From assembly GCF_030160835.1 (NCBI RefSeq), contig NZ_BSPC01000068.1, positions 1 to 64,000 on the forward strand: 64,000 bases of DNA, written 5' to 3'. Made by a program: the position numbers and the translations under genes. Under the pieces are notes generated by a model that saw nothing but the letters and a program-made list of their open reading frames with translations, made no database searches and had not been told where the DNA came from. This document shows, piece after piece, positions 1 through 9,116 of the stretch; position 1 is the first letter of the stretch; each line of letters begins with the position of its first letter. The DNA comes from Labrys miyagiensis. Lineage in GTDB: Bacteria; Pseudomonadota; Alphaproteobacteria; Rhizobiales; Labraceae.

Positions 1-143
1 CAGATCACGCTGATTTGCGGAATCCCCTTGAGTCAGAATCCACGCCCCTTGGTATAAGAGGTTCAAACGTCGATCAATTCTCGATAGAAAAAAATTCTGT
101 CCCACAGAGTCATTTCTCAACTGAAATCAACATGCAGGGGGCT

Positions 144-1175
144 TCATCCGGTGATTTCAGAGTCACCTACCAAACGCAAAGCATCACGATTACCTCCATC
201 AGGTGCGTATAGAGGTAGACGATAGCTTTCCGGAGGCATTGCCAGCGCGAGATGGTTGTGCTTGCATTGAAGGTAAACTTGGTCGATCACTTCGTTTCTT
301 GCCGGTGTCCGGCTGGCTGGATTGGCCACGGCGAACTGCAGCTCGATCTTGATGGCTGCGGCGTCTATCTCCTGCAACGCGACAACCGGCGGCGGTTCCA
401 TAACGATATGTTTGCAGGCCAGGAGCGCATTTCTCATCACATTTTCGATCACATGAGGCCTCTGCAAGGCGGCGATGCGTATCACCAACGTCATTTGATG
501 GGCCTCGTCGGGCCGGCTGCGATTAGTGAGGCCCAGCTTCGCTAAAACGCTATTGGGTAGGACAACGAGGTCGTAGGCACCGGTGAGCAGGTGCGTTGAG
601 CGCCAGTTGGTCTCTACAACGCGTCCACTGGTGCCATCACCCAACTGAATCCAATCCCCGAGCACGTATGGCCGCTCAAGGGTGAGGGCGATGCTGGAGA
701 AGACATCGCCGAGAGTGTTCTGCAGCGCCAGACCGATAATGACGGCGACGACGCCGGACGTCGCCACAAGCGTGCCAATCGGGGCATCGAACACAAACCC
801 AACTATTGAAAGCGTCACGCTGAGGTAAACAACAGCGCTGACCAGATCGAGGAGCAGATGCGCCTCTCTTGGCCTGTGACCGTAGGCCATGTAGAGGCGT
901 ACAGCGCCGATAATGGTCCAGGCAAGGTGCATCCACCACAAGACCAGCGCCGATCTTCCGAGGAGTGCGCCGATCTCGTCAGCATTCGTCTGGTCAAGTC
1001 TATAGGGTGAGACATCGCCGACAACCAACGCAAGCGTCATGCCTGAGAAGAACGCGATCTGCACCACAAGGCGAGCGGTGTGGCGCCTTCGTCCTTGGAG
1101 GAGCCACACAAGAATCCCGAAGAGTCCCATTACGTTGATCAGGATGAGTGTCAGCTCGTGTTGGTCTCCAGGCAT
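144..1175 (-). CDS. MscS-family mechanosensitive ion channel
   Basis: This 343-residue inner-membrane protein has several hydrophobic segments in its first 150 residues, followed by the MscS pore and beta domain. The pore-lining signature is seen around residues 140-165 (VAVIIGLALQNTLGDVFSSI), and the beta-domain follows as RPYVLGDWIQLGDGTSGRV and VVLPNSVLAK. Family members open under membrane tension to release solutes during hypo-osmotic shock. The soluble C-terminal half is complete and ends in a short hydrophilic tail. The ATG at 1175 has only a weak upstream purine stretch. It is transcribed alone, convergent with nothing to its left in the window. Family assignment is secure; gating behaviour is unknown. 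Confidence 0.9.
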   Translation of the reverse strand: MPGDQHELTLILINVMGLFGILVWLLQGRRRHTARLVVQIAFFSGMTLALVVGDVSPYRLDQTNADEIGALLGRSALVLWWMHLAWTIIGAVRLYMAYGHRPREAHLLLDLVSAVVYLSVTLSIVGFVFDAPIGTLVATSGVVAVIIGLALQNTLGDVFSSIALTLERPYVLGDWIQLGDGTSGRVVETNWRSTHLLTGAYDLVVLPNSVLAKLGLTNRSRPDEAHQMTLVIRIAALQRPHVIENVMRNALLACKHIVMEPPPVVALQEIDAAAIKIELQFAVANPASRTPARNEVIDQVYLQCKHNHLALAMPPESYRLPLYAPDGGNRDALRLVGDSEITG

Positions 1176-1288
1176 GGGGGGTGTCTCTGACAGGATAACG
1201 ATTGCATGAAGCCGGGCGCCAAACTTCGCCGAGGCGATTGCTAACCTCTGTGACTGCCGAAGGCGACGAGCTGGTATCTGCTCGCGGC

Positions 1289-2059
1289 TTAGAAGGCAGG
1301 TGTGAGCGTCTCGGCAATCGCCCTCCGCAGCCAGTCCTCGAACCGCGTCGGTGCAAAGCGTGGATGGTCGCCCGGCATGAGCGTGTCGTCCCGTAGGACC
1401 ACGCCGAAATAGAGGGCCTCCGGATCCGCAATGACGAAGCGGGGATCCTCATTGGCCGCGAGGATCGTACGCGCAAGGTCGCTGAGACGAAAGCTGTCGG
1501 GTCCGACCACCTCGATCTCCTCGTTCTGGGCACGCCCCAACACGACATCTCGAAGGGCTAGCGCGACATCGTCGGCGGCTATGGGCTGCACGTAGGCTGG
1601 CGACACCCGCAGCGTGTCGCCCTCCGCATCGGCTTCCACAATGCCGTTGATATATTCGAAGAAGGGTGACGATCTGAGGATCGTAAAGGGCGCGTTCGAA
1701 GCCCGGACCAAGTTCTCCTGTGCCATCTTCGCCCGGAAATATCCGCTCTCGGGAAGGCGATTGGTACCCACCACGGACAGGGTCACGTGATGCCGTACGC
1801 CGGCCGCCGCTTCCGCGGCCAGGAGGTTCCGGCCTGAGATCTCGAAGAAGGCCAATGCGGCATTTTTCTTCAGCGACGGCGAGTTCGAAACGTCCACGAC
1901 GATTTCGGCGCCGCTTAACGCCTCGGCCAGGCCCTCGCCAGTGATCGTGCTGACGCCGGTCGAGGGTGAAGCGGAGATGACCTCGTGATTACCCAGCCTC
2001 AAGAGGGTCACTACTTTGGCTCCAATCAAGCCGGTGCCACCGATGACGACGATTTTCAT
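1289..2059 (-). CDS. NmrA-like NAD(P)-binding protein, copy 1
   Basis: This 256-residue atypical short-chain reductase-fold protein starts with the dinucleotide-binding motif MKIVVIGGTGLIGAKV. It lacks a classical YxxxK active site, as is usual in NmrA-like and NAD(P)H-sensing proteins, so it may be a redox sensor or an oxidoreductase. The ATG at 2059 was preferred over an upstream in-frame start because AGGAAG lies about 7 bases before it. Its sequence closely parallels the gene at 4263-5018 (shared ITGEGL, SGRN.LAAEAAA, GYFRAK and PIAADDVA blocks), indicating a duplication, and a third decayed copy lies at about 3350. The gene for a small membrane protein lies 47 bases upstream on the same strand, so the two may form an operon. 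Confidence 0.88.
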   Translation of the reverse strand: MKIVVIGGTGLIGAKVVTLLRLGNHEVISASPSTGVSTITGEGLAEALSGAEIVVDVSNSPSLKKNAALAFFEISGRNLLAAEAAAGVRHHVTLSVVGTNRLPESGYFRAKMAQENLVRASNAPFTILRSSPFFEYINGIVEADAEGDTLRVSPAYVQPIAADDVALALRDVVLGRAQNEEIEVVGPDSFRLSDLARTILAANEDPRFVIADPEALYFGVVLRDDTLMPGDHPRFAPTRFEDWLRRAIAETLTPAF

Positions 2060-2106
2060 GTTGTGCTTCCTGAAGGGTTCGATCTCAACAAAAGCGGGCG
2101 CCTGCC

Positions 2107-2571
2107 TCAAATGCGGCTCGGCAGCGGCGCGGTTCCTTCGATCGAGTTGTCACGAACGCCCTGGCTCAAGGCCCAGAGGCACAGCAGGATGCCGACCAGC
2201 GCTGGCAGGGTCACGCCAACAAAATCACGGGGGATCGCCGAGACGGGGCTGATGCAGACGGCAACCTCCCAGAAGTGGAAGAGGGCATGGGCCGAAAGCC
2301 AGACTGTGGCCGCCAGCCAGAAATCGATCCTCCTTGAGGGCATGCTCATGCCGAATAGGAAGGCCAGCCCCAGCAACACCTGGATCATGCCGATGTCGCG
2401 GACGAAATGCTGATTGAAGAAGCCCGTGTCGGTCACGCCAGGAACAAGTTCGTACCAGGTGTACGGCACGATGATCATGACCACCCCGTTAATTGTCAGG
2501 AGGATGACGTTGAACGAGACCATGGCATAGACAGCCATCCTCGTCAGTCGGCGGCTCAGCTGTGAATGCAT
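2107..2571 (-). CDS. Four-helix inner-membrane protein, function unknown
   Basis: A 154-residue protein with about four hydrophobic segments (near residues 15-37, 62-77, 85-103 and 117-140) resembling DoxX/DUF-type small membrane proteins, although no diagnostic motif was recognised. The ATG at 2571 was chosen because a GAGAGGA box lies just upstream; a longer in-frame start at 2610 has no such signal. It sits 47 bases upstream of the NmrA-like gene on the same strand and is probably cotranscribed, which would fit a membrane partner of a redox enzyme. That partnership is inference from position only. Confidence 0.7.
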   Translation of the reverse strand: MHSQLSRRLTRMAVYAMVSFNVILLTINGVVMIIVPYTWYELVPGVTDTGFFNQHFVRDIGMIQVLLGLAFLFGMSMPSRRIDFWLAATVWLSAHALFHFWEVAVCISPVSAIPRDFVGVTLPALVGILLCLWALSQGVRDNSIEGTAPLPSRI

Positions 2572-3346
2572 GGGTAAATCCTCTCGAGGTTGATGGTTCC
2601 TGGTAAGCATCTACATAAGCGCTGCTGAATCGTGTCTGCCCTGCATGAAGATCTGCCAGTGGCCGAACAGTAGTCTTGCCCAGATCAGTCGCAACAGCCT
2701 GGGCTTTTTTTCGGCTCAGATGACTGCAGGAAAATAACAGAGGCCGCATATTGCCGTCGATATATTGAATGGTTCAGCGTGTCTCATACCAATGTATAGG
2801 GTAATAGGGTGCCTAGTCTTTGGCACCCCTTGGGCACGCCAGTGGCTCCTGCCTTCGACGGCCGGCTATGAAAACAGGGCGAGCCTGACCCCTATCATTG
2901 GGAGAAATTGGCAAGAGCCCGCGCTTCGTGCCGGTTAGGCGTGCTCCGAAGCGATCTCACAACTCGGAAACTGGAAGTCCAAAATTCGGCCTGCAAGGCT
3001 AGCTCCGATGTCTGGTGTGCGAATTAAATTGCGCCAATCCATTTTGAGGAAGTGCCGCACCCAGCTACCTACTTGCTAGGTCTTAGTACCAACGGAGAGG
3101 ATAATATAGCCCCAGGTATAGCTGTCGTGAAGCGTCAGATTTGCGAATGATTTTGTATAGCCGTGTCAACCGGACACAACAGGAATGATGAACGCGAGAA
3201 TTTTTCCGGTTTCTTCTCGCGGCCAACGAAATGGCAGGCGAGCATTTTACCTGTTCGGCTATTCAATACACAAGGTCGTGACCACGAGTATTCAGGTTGC
3301 CGATAATTACGCGGACAAAGACTTGGAAAATAACATCATCAACTCG
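2572..3346. other. Intergenic, AT-richer, no gene recognised
   Basis: No convincing coding sequence is seen. The stretch holds a 7-base stem hairpin at 2807-2828 (GGGTGCC/GGCACCC) and two partly palindromic elements around ATACCnnnGTATAG at 2786-2799 and 3105-3122. Related elements occur at 5622 and 13046 upstream of other genes. It lies between the divergent membrane-protein gene and the decayed NmrA copy. Confidence 0.5.
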
Positions 3347-3349
3347 TGA

Positions 3350-3625
3350 ATCGTAATGATGGGTGGGAGCCGCATCATCGGTTCGAATACCATGTATCGG
3401 CTGCACCGAGAAGGCCACGAGGTGAAGCTCACGAGTACCGGTATCAACACTGTCAGCGCAGAAGGCCTCCCGGTCGCATTCGCCGATGCCCAGGTTGTTG
3501 TCAATCTGACGAACTAGGCGTCGTTCGAAGAGAGGACGTCTTTGCGCTCCTTGAGGGCTGCGATTTTATCGGCGAGAGCTGTTCTCTCAGAACGACGTGC
3601 ACCGATGCCGGCGTCATATCCAACG
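3350..3625 (+). pseudogene. Decayed third NmrA-like copy
   Basis: Reading from 3350 gives IVMMGGSRIIGSNTMYRL, then REGHEVKLTSTGINTVSAEG and DAQVVVNLTN, matching the first third of the intact copy at 4263-5018. The expected ATG-AAA start has become an in-frame TGA (3347-3349). A TAG at about 3515 follows the NLTN motif, and beyond it the match to the SFEDR...LEFFE block continues only by changing frame. The similarity fades by about 3625, and the last two thirds of the gene are gone. It lies on the strand opposite to both intact paralogues. Confidence 0.75.
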
Positions 3626-3814
3626 CAAATAACACGACCTTCGAAGGCGCCGAAGGTCGTTCGCAAAGGGGCGATGATTAACTAGAAGTAAAGTGCCAGC
3701 GGCAACGCCACTGCCTATTTGACTGAATGTCACGCCTGTCCCGCGCTCACCTTAGCAACCCGACAGTGTCCATGGCGTCGGCTGCTCGAGCAACCTACGC
3801 CATGGCTAATTGTG

Positions 3815-4231
3815 TCAGTTCCCGAGTGGGCTCGTCAGTTCTGTCTCATTCGTGTCCACGACGAATACAGCGAGGAGCTTGGCCGGCTTGGTCTGGCTGG
3901 CATTGGCACTGATGACGTGGCGGTCGCCGGGCAGCTCAGAGAAACTCTGTCCGGCCTTGTAGACCGTCGCCGGTCCATCGTTGACCTGGCTACGGATCGT
4001 TCCCTCAAGCACGGTCGCGTAGATGAATGCGGATTTGGGATGCGTGTGGCCGGGAGAATAGCCGCCCGGCCCATACTCGACGAGCACGCCCTTGATGCTC
4101 TTGCCTGGAACGTTCGGTAGTTCGTGCTGGTAGACAAGGGCCACCTTGGCGTTTTTTGACTGCGGAGCGGCCGCGAGCGATCCGCCGAACGGCAGGATGG
4201 CAACAAGCAGCGAGCAGAGGATGCGTTTCAT
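3815..4231 (-). CDS. Exported cupin-domain protein
   Basis: A 138-residue protein with an N-terminal signal peptide (MKRILCSLLVAILPFGGSLA, cleavage near residue 21-23) followed by a single cupin barrel. Cupin motif 1 is visible as GYSPGHTHPKSAFIYATVLEG and motif 2 as KAGQSFSELPGDRHVISAN, which supply the usual His/Glu metal ligands. It is therefore likely a periplasmic metal-binding or sensor-type cupin. The ATG at 4231 has AAAGGA upstream, and the gene follows the NmrA-like gene 4263-5018 by 31 bases on the same strand, indicating one operon. Substrate is unknown. Confidence 0.85.
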   Translation of the reverse strand: MKRILCSLLVAILPFGGSLAAAPQSKNAKVALVYQHELPNVPGKSIKGVLVEYGPGGYSPGHTHPKSAFIYATVLEGTIRSQVNDGPATVYKAGQSFSELPGDRHVISANASQTKPAKLLAVFVVDTNETELTSPLGN

Positions 4232-4262
4232 TGAGCCTATCCTTTGGGTTGCCGATGCGGGG

Positions 4263-5018
4263 TCACGCTGCTGCCCGCGAGCGACGAAGCCATTCGTCGA
4301 AACCGATATGGCCGAGGCGAGCCACACCCAAGGGCACGAGGGACAGTTCCTCGACCCGGCCGCCCCAATATCGGGCCTCGGGGTCACGCACCACTTCGCG
4401 CTTGTCACCGACCGCCTTCAGATATCGGGCAACAATTTCATTGAACGGTGCCCGCTCTGGGCCAGCGATCTCGATGATGCCGTTTCGGGGCGCCGCGAGA
4501 GCAGTATCTGCGACGACATGAGCAACGTCGTCCGCGGCGATGGGCTGGAACATGCCCGGTGGGAGCCTGACCTTATCTCCGTTCATACTTGCATCGGCTA
4601 TGCCGCTGAGAAATTCCATGAACTGGGTCGCGCGGATGATGGTGTAGGGGATACCTGACGCCTTGATTAGTTTCTCTTGCGCGACCTTAGCGCGGAAGTA
4701 GCCATTGTCTGTCGTACGGTCGGTTCCGACGATGGAGAGCGCGACATGGTGGCCGACATCTGCCGCGGCCTCTGCGGCGAGAATATTTCGCCCGGAGGTC
4801 TCGAAAAATTCCAGCACCGCCCTGTCTTCAAATGAGGGCGAGTTGGTGAGGTCGATCACCACCTGTGCGCCGGAGATGGTCTCCTTGAGCCCCTCGCCGG
4901 TGATGGTGTTGACACCGCTTTTGGGTGAGGCTGCGATAACCTCGTGACCGCGTTGGCGTAGATTTGCCGCAGCCTTCGACCCGATGAGGCCGCTCCCACC
5001 CATAATCACGATCTTCAT
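4263..5018 (-). CDS. NmrA-like NAD(P)-binding protein, copy 2
   Basis: A 251-residue Rossmann-fold protein beginning MKIVIMGGSGLIGSKAA, with the GGSGLIG nucleotide-binding loop intact and no YxxxK motif. It is a paralogue of the gene at 1289-2059 and the parent type of the relic at 3350. The start at 5018 is fixed by a very strong AAGGAGAG box 8 bases upstream. It leads a two-gene operon with the exported cupin. The upstream 150 bases are AT-rich and probably hold the promoter. Likely roles are quinone or NADPH-linked redox metabolism or sensing; the substrate cannot be told from sequence. Confidence 0.88.
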   Translation of the reverse strand: MKIVIMGGSGLIGSKAAANLRQRGHEVIAASPKSGVNTITGEGLKETISGAQVVIDLTNSPSFEDRAVLEFFETSGRNILAAEAAADVGHHVALSIVGTDRTTDNGYFRAKVAQEKLIKASGIPYTIIRATQFMEFLSGIADASMNGDKVRLPPGMFQPIAADDVAHVVADTALAAPRNGIIEIAGPERAPFNEIVARYLKAVGDKREVVRDPEARYWGGRVEELSLVPLGVARLGHIGFDEWLRRSRAAA

Positions 5019-5787
5019 ATTTTCTCTCCTTTGATTGAGACGCTTGGTGTTAGTTGGACTCAGATACGACAATCGCGTGTTGAGTAAAATTAACAAAAGT
5101 TTCGTTGATAAAACTACTTAACTCAAATAATATTTATGCTATGTACACTATGCTGAATGTAGAGAGGCAATTTAGAATAACATATACCTGATTTTTCTTC
5201 AGTGGCTTCGTGAATATGCATTTCAACAATTTGTCAGAATGTCTAACTCGCGGCAATAATACGGAGGTCTAGGTCCTTATACCCGCGCGGATAAGGACCG
5301 GCGCAGGTTCTATCTCAAAGGCTTTTGAGCCCTCCGGAACAACGATCATGGAAACAGCAAGCGTTAGAAGGGAGGACGCCCAAGAGTAGTCACGGGCCCA
5401 CTGCTTCTGACCTCGGACTCAGGTCGTTTGCTCCGGTACGCTCAGAGACATGCGCCGATGCGCTGCTGAAGCAGTCCGCATTCTTAGCCTCGCTTTACAG
5501 AATTTGCGGCGGTCTCTGCCGGTGTGACAAAAAGCACTTTGCGGAGTTGAAGTCGGATTGGTCGAAGTTTCGGCAATCACTTCGATGGGCATCTGCTCGC
5601 CGAGGTCACGAGCTCGGTAACCTATGCCTAGGTATAGCTTTCTCTGAGCCAATGCCGGTCTTGGACTATCCCCATTGTGAATGTCCCAGTCCAATCTGAA
5701 CCCTTAATAATGTCCTCGAATCCATGGTACGCCGCGGTCCGCTCACGCGCTCCGCGCCGGACTAGCGATGCACAAAGGACGCATACA
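5019..5787. other. Divergent intergenic region
   Basis: The first 180 bases are strongly AT-rich and probably carry the promoter of the NmrA-cupin operon. Between 5300 and 5700 open frames exist on both strands, but none resembles a known protein and none has a good ribosome binding site, so no gene is called. A nearly perfect 16-base palindrome, CTATGCCTAGGTATAG, lies at 5622-5637, about 150 bases before the SDR start. Confidence 0.5.
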
Positions 5788-6498
5788 ATGAGCACTCAAC
5801 AGAAAGTCGCCGTCATAACAGGAGCATCGCGAGGCATTGGAGCGGCCCTCGTTAGGGCCTACCGAGATCGTGGCTATCGAGTGGTCGCTACGGCTCGCTC
5901 AATCAAGCCTTCGAAGGACGACGGCATCCTCGTGGTCCCCGGTGATATCACCGAGCGGAAAACCGCCGAACGAACAATATCTGAAGGTATTGCGCGGTTC
6001 GGACGTATCGATTCGCTCGTCAACAACGCCGGCATCTTTATATCCAGGCCCTTTACCCAATATACACAGGCGGACTATGCGGACATTCTTGGAGTGAACA
6101 TCGCCGGATTTTTTCACATCACACAACTGGCGGTCGCCGAGATGGAAAAGCACGGTAGCGGCCATGTCGTGCAGATCACGACGAGCATGGACGAGCATGC
6201 CGACGCCCGGGTGCCGGCCGTTCTCGCCGCGCTAACAAAGGGCGGCCTTAATGCCGCGACCAAATCGCTTGCGATCGAGTATGCAAAACGCGGCATACGC
6301 GTAAACGCTGTTGCTCCCGGGCCAGTCAAATCTTCAATGCATCCTCCCGAGACTCATCGCGAACTCGGTGATCTTCTTCCCCTCGGACAGATGGGGGAGG
6401 TGTCCGACGTCGTCGACGCGGTCCTTTACCTTGAGTCGGCGAGCTTCGTGACCGGTGAAATCCTTCATGTGGACGGAGGTCAGAGCGCCGGTCATTGA
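5788..6498 (+). CDS. SDR-fold protein lacking the catalytic tyrosine
   Basis: A 236-residue classical SDR-type protein with the cofactor motif TGASRGIG and the NNAG motif. In the active-site region the usual YxxxK reads AALTK (within VPAVLAALTKGGLN), so the lysine is kept but the tyrosine is an alanine; the serine block reads ITTSMDE. The C-terminal block SFVTGEILHVDGGQSAGH is complete, so this is not a truncation. The ATG at 5788 has AAAGGA ten bases upstream; the frame extends further 5' but without a signal. It may be a non-canonical SDR subgroup or a binding protein rather than a normal dehydrogenase. Confidence 0.87.
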   Translation: MSTQQKVAVITGASRGIGAALVRAYRDRGYRVVATARSIKPSKDDGILVVPGDITERKTAERTISEGIARFGRIDSLVNNAGIFISRPFTQYTQADYADILGVNIAGFFHITQLAVAEMEKHGSGHVVQITTSMDEHADARVPAVLAALTKGGLNAATKSLAIEYAKRGIRVNAVAPGPVKSSMHPPETHRELGDLLPLGQMGEVSDVVDAVLYLESASFVTGEILHVDGGQSAGH

Positions 6499-6896
6499 TC
6501 GGGAGCGCGACCAAGCACCGGCGGTGGCGCAGTATCAGGATGACGTCTGACTCAGTGAAGTGCTGCAAATCCTCTTCAATCCTCTGCGAGGGAAGCGGAT
6601 GGTGTTCGAGGGCGGGACTGTCCTGTCGAAGGTCTATGATTGGCGTGTGGACTCCCTGCTTATTCACTTCCATGTGAGATGCATGGATCTCCATTGGTGT
6701 TGCTAAGCTATGGCGGATTTGCGTGAAAGCTTGAGTTTGCCGGCATTGGCATTGAGGCGTTGAACGAAACGTCGACGATCGCCCGGGTTTTATTCGCCCC
6801 ACCGGAGCATCCAATCGTGATATCAGTGTGTCCCCAATAACAGCCGACCTTTTGTTCGTGGCACCCCTAGTCGGAATTGCTGCGTGCTGGTGGTAG
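6499..6896. other. Intergenic, no gene recognised
   Basis: Nothing identifiable was found between the SDR stop and the kinase relic. Open frames here do not resemble known proteins. Confidence 0.4.
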
Positions 6897-7065
6897 TGTT
6901 CTCGAGCCAATCTTCAGAACCAAGCAGAGCGACATGGGCATGGGACTCGCTATTGGCCATTTGATCATCGGAGCACCGGGGGCCGTCTCTGGACGGCCAA
7001 CAATGAGACGCGTGGGGCGACCGTCGCCTTTACGCTTCCACTAGTGGCGAGAGAGGCGTCATGAG
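6897..7065 (+). pseudogene. Relic of a histidine kinase 3' end plus response-regulator start codon
   Basis: The sequence encodes a damaged copy of the C terminus of the kinase at 10131-12710. IFRTKQSDMGMGLAI matches FFTTKQQGMGMGLAI, and after frame changes GATVAFTLPLVA matches GATVAFTLPLAA. The homology runs on at DNA level into the junction with the next gene: GGCGAGAGAGGCGTCATGAG here against GGCGAGCGAGGCGCCATGAG at the kinase/regulator overlap near 10131. The relic lies inverted relative to the intact operon. It supplies the ribosome binding site and the first codons (MSPR) of the MFS gene that follows. Confidence 0.75.
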
Positions 7066-8245
7066 CCCACGTGATGCTTCGGAGGCTCGCGATCCTGTAT
7101 CCCTTGTGGTCGGGGCGATTGTCGCGCAGGTGATCGGCGGGCTGGTCACGCAGATGTCGCCCTTTATGATCGACGGGTTGATGGCGGGTCTCTCGCTTTC
7201 GGAACGCGACGCCGGCTTGGTTGCCACCGTCGAGTTCCTGACCCTCGCCCTCGCAGCGATCGCAATCGCGCCCGTCCTGCCGCGGTTTTCCAATCGGCGC
7301 GTTAGCCTCCTGGCGGTCGCGCTTGCGTTGCTCGCACAAGGCGCATCGATCTTCGGCGCTTCGTTGGCGTCTGTCGCCCTGCTGCGCGGCCTGGCGGGCG
7401 TTGGCGAGGGCGCCCTCTACGCAGTGTCGCTGTCCATCGTCGCCTCCCGTTCCAGTAACCCGGATAAGGTCTATGGCTACTTTCAAGTTGTCTGGGCCTT
7501 GGGCAGCGTCGCGCTCTTCGCAGTGGGTGGTCAGCTCACCGCGACATTCGCGCTTCGCGGCATCCTTTCGCTGATCGCGGGCGTGACCCTAGCACTCGCG
7601 CCGCTCCTGCTCCTCATACCTGGCGCCCGCGTCCAAAGTCATGGCGCAGTTGCGACCGGCGCAACGCGGGTCTCGCCACTGCTTGGCATCACGACGCTCG
7701 CGGCGGTCGTGCTCTACCTCACGGTCTCCGCCGCGGTCTATACGTTCAGCGCACCTCTGGGCGAGCGGTCAGGCCTTAACACGAACTCGGTCGGTTATGC
7801 GCTGACCGTCGGAACGCTGGTCGGTCTTGCGGGCGCGGGAGCCGCGACCGCGCTTAACGTGCGCTGGGGAAGAGCGATTCCCATCTCCGGCTTCTGCGTC
7901 GTCTTCACACTCGTCACGCTCGCACTGTGTCTCTCCCACAACCCGACCGTCTATGTCGTCGCCCTCGTCGCGTCGGTCGTCATTTTCTACTTCTCAATCC
8001 CTTACCTGTTCGGCCTCGCCGCCGCGCTCGACAGCAGCGGGCGTTGGGCCGCGGCAGCGGGGTCCGCCTATCTGGTCGGCTTCGCCGTAGGTCCCCTGTT
8101 CGGCGGCGCCGTGATCATGGAGGTCGGATACGCCGGCCTCGGCGCGGTCTGCGTTGCAATCACGGCCATTGTCTGGGGACTCGCCATGGTTGTCTGTCGG
8201 CAACTCAGCGGGACGGCCGCGCCGCGCGCTGATGGGTGTTTGTAG
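7061..8245 (+). CDS. MFS transporter with a chimeric N-terminus
   Basis: A 394-residue protein with about 12 hydrophobic segments and the pattern of a major facilitator superfamily permease (GLSLSERDAGLVATVEF early, LLRGLAGVGEGALYAVSL mid N-half). The proposed ATG at 7061 and the first residues MSPRD are derived from the start of a FixJ-type regulator gene through the relic just upstream, so the native MFS start may lie a few codons further in (from about residue 12). A GAGAGG box precedes 7061. The substrate cannot be inferred. It faces the two-component operon convergently. Confidence 0.82.
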   Translation: MSPRDASEARDPVSLVVGAIVAQVIGGLVTQMSPFMIDGLMAGLSLSERDAGLVATVEFLTLALAAIAIAPVLPRFSNRRVSLLAVALALLAQGASIFGASLASVALLRGLAGVGEGALYAVSLSIVASRSSNPDKVYGYFQVVWALGSVALFAVGGQLTATFALRGILSLIAGVTLALAPLLLLIPGARVQSHGAVATGATRVSPLLGITTLAAVVLYLTVSAAVYTFSAPLGERSGLNTNSVGYALTVGTLVGLAGAGAATALNVRWGRAIPISGFCVVFTLVTLALCLSHNPTVYVVALVASVVIFYFSIPYLFGLAAALDSSGRWAAAAGSAYLVGFAVGPLFGGAVIMEVGYAGLGAVCVAITAIVWGLAMVVCRQLSGTAAPRADGCL

Positions 8246-8423
8246 CGGCGATATCGCCAGTACGCCCTTCCACGCATTCGACGATTTCTCTGGTTTCGAA
8301 ATAGAGCGTCGTCTGGTTCGTTCGCGTTGTATCGACGACATAAGTCCGCCATCGGAGTGCCGTCAGCGGGCTCGGGACGGGCGTTTCCTCGATTTGGTCG
8401 GACGCGCCTAGGATCGCGAGAAA

Positions 8424-9116
8424 CTAGGCCTCGCCCCCCTCACGCACGTCGGCGGGCAGCGCCTCCCAGACGCGAACGAGCTCGCCGACGGAAGTAAGCT
8501 CCATCTTGCGCATGACATTGCTACGGTGGAGCTTGACAGTGATCTCGCTGATGCCGAGGTCGAAAGCGATCTGCTTGTTCAGCCGGCCGACCGCGACTTC
8601 CCGCAGCACCTGACGTTCGCGCGGAGTAAGCAAGGCGAGCTTGCCTAGTTGCTCCTTTACGAATCGCGAATGCGCCCGCTGTTTGATATCGCGCTCGATG
8701 CCCACCGCGATCGCGTCGAGCAGTATCTGGTCGCGCACCGGCTTGGTGAGGAAATCGACCGCGCCAGCCTTCATTGCTTGCACCGACATCGGAATGTCGC
8801 CATGGGCCGTGAGAAAGACTATCGGCTTGGCGTCACCGCTTTCAGCTAGGCGACATTGAAGATCCAGCCCGCTCAGGCCCGGCATTCGCACATCGGAGAC
8901 AACACAGCCTGGCCGATCCGGGAGCTCGGCCTCAAGCAAATCACGCGTGGAGGCGAAGCTGATCGCGTCGAGGCCCGCCGATAGGGTCAGCTCGTGCAAC
9001 GCCTCGCGGATACTGTCATCGTCATCTACGAGGATAACCAGCGGGCGATCCGCTTCGGCCTGATTGCCCACCGCCTGGGATCGGCGGAGCACTCTACTCT
9101 CATGGCTCACGCTCAT
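8424..9116 (-). CDS. FixJ/NarL-type response regulator (last gene of operon)
   Basis: A 230-residue regulator with a receiver domain at about 25-140 (acidic pocket VDDDD, phospho-acceptor D75 in VVSDVRMPG, conserved lysine in FLTKPV) and a LuxR-type HTH at about 160-210 (LTPRERQVLREVAVGRLNKQ then ISEITVKLHRSNVMRKM). It should bind DNA when phosphorylated by the cognate kinase. Its ATG overlaps the stop of the preceding gene as ATGA, with AAAGGAG upstream, so translation is probably coupled. It is the distal gene of a four-gene kinase operon. Confidence 0.93.
   Translation of the reverse strand: MSVSHESRVLRRSQAVGNQAEADRPLVILVDDDDSIREALHELTLSAGLDAISFASTRDLLEAELPDRPGCVVSDVRMPGLSGLDLQCRLAESGDAKPIVFLTAHGDIPMSVQAMKAGAVDFLTKPVRDQILLDAIAVGIERDIKQRAHSRFVKEQLGKLALLTPRERQVLREVAVGRLNKQIAFDLGISEITVKLHRSNVMRKMELTSVGELVRVWEALPADVREGGEA

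Noticed and set aside
5325-5699. Open frame of 124 codons before the SDR gene
   Set aside because: No similarity and no ribosome binding site; overlaps an equally unconvincing frame on the other strand.
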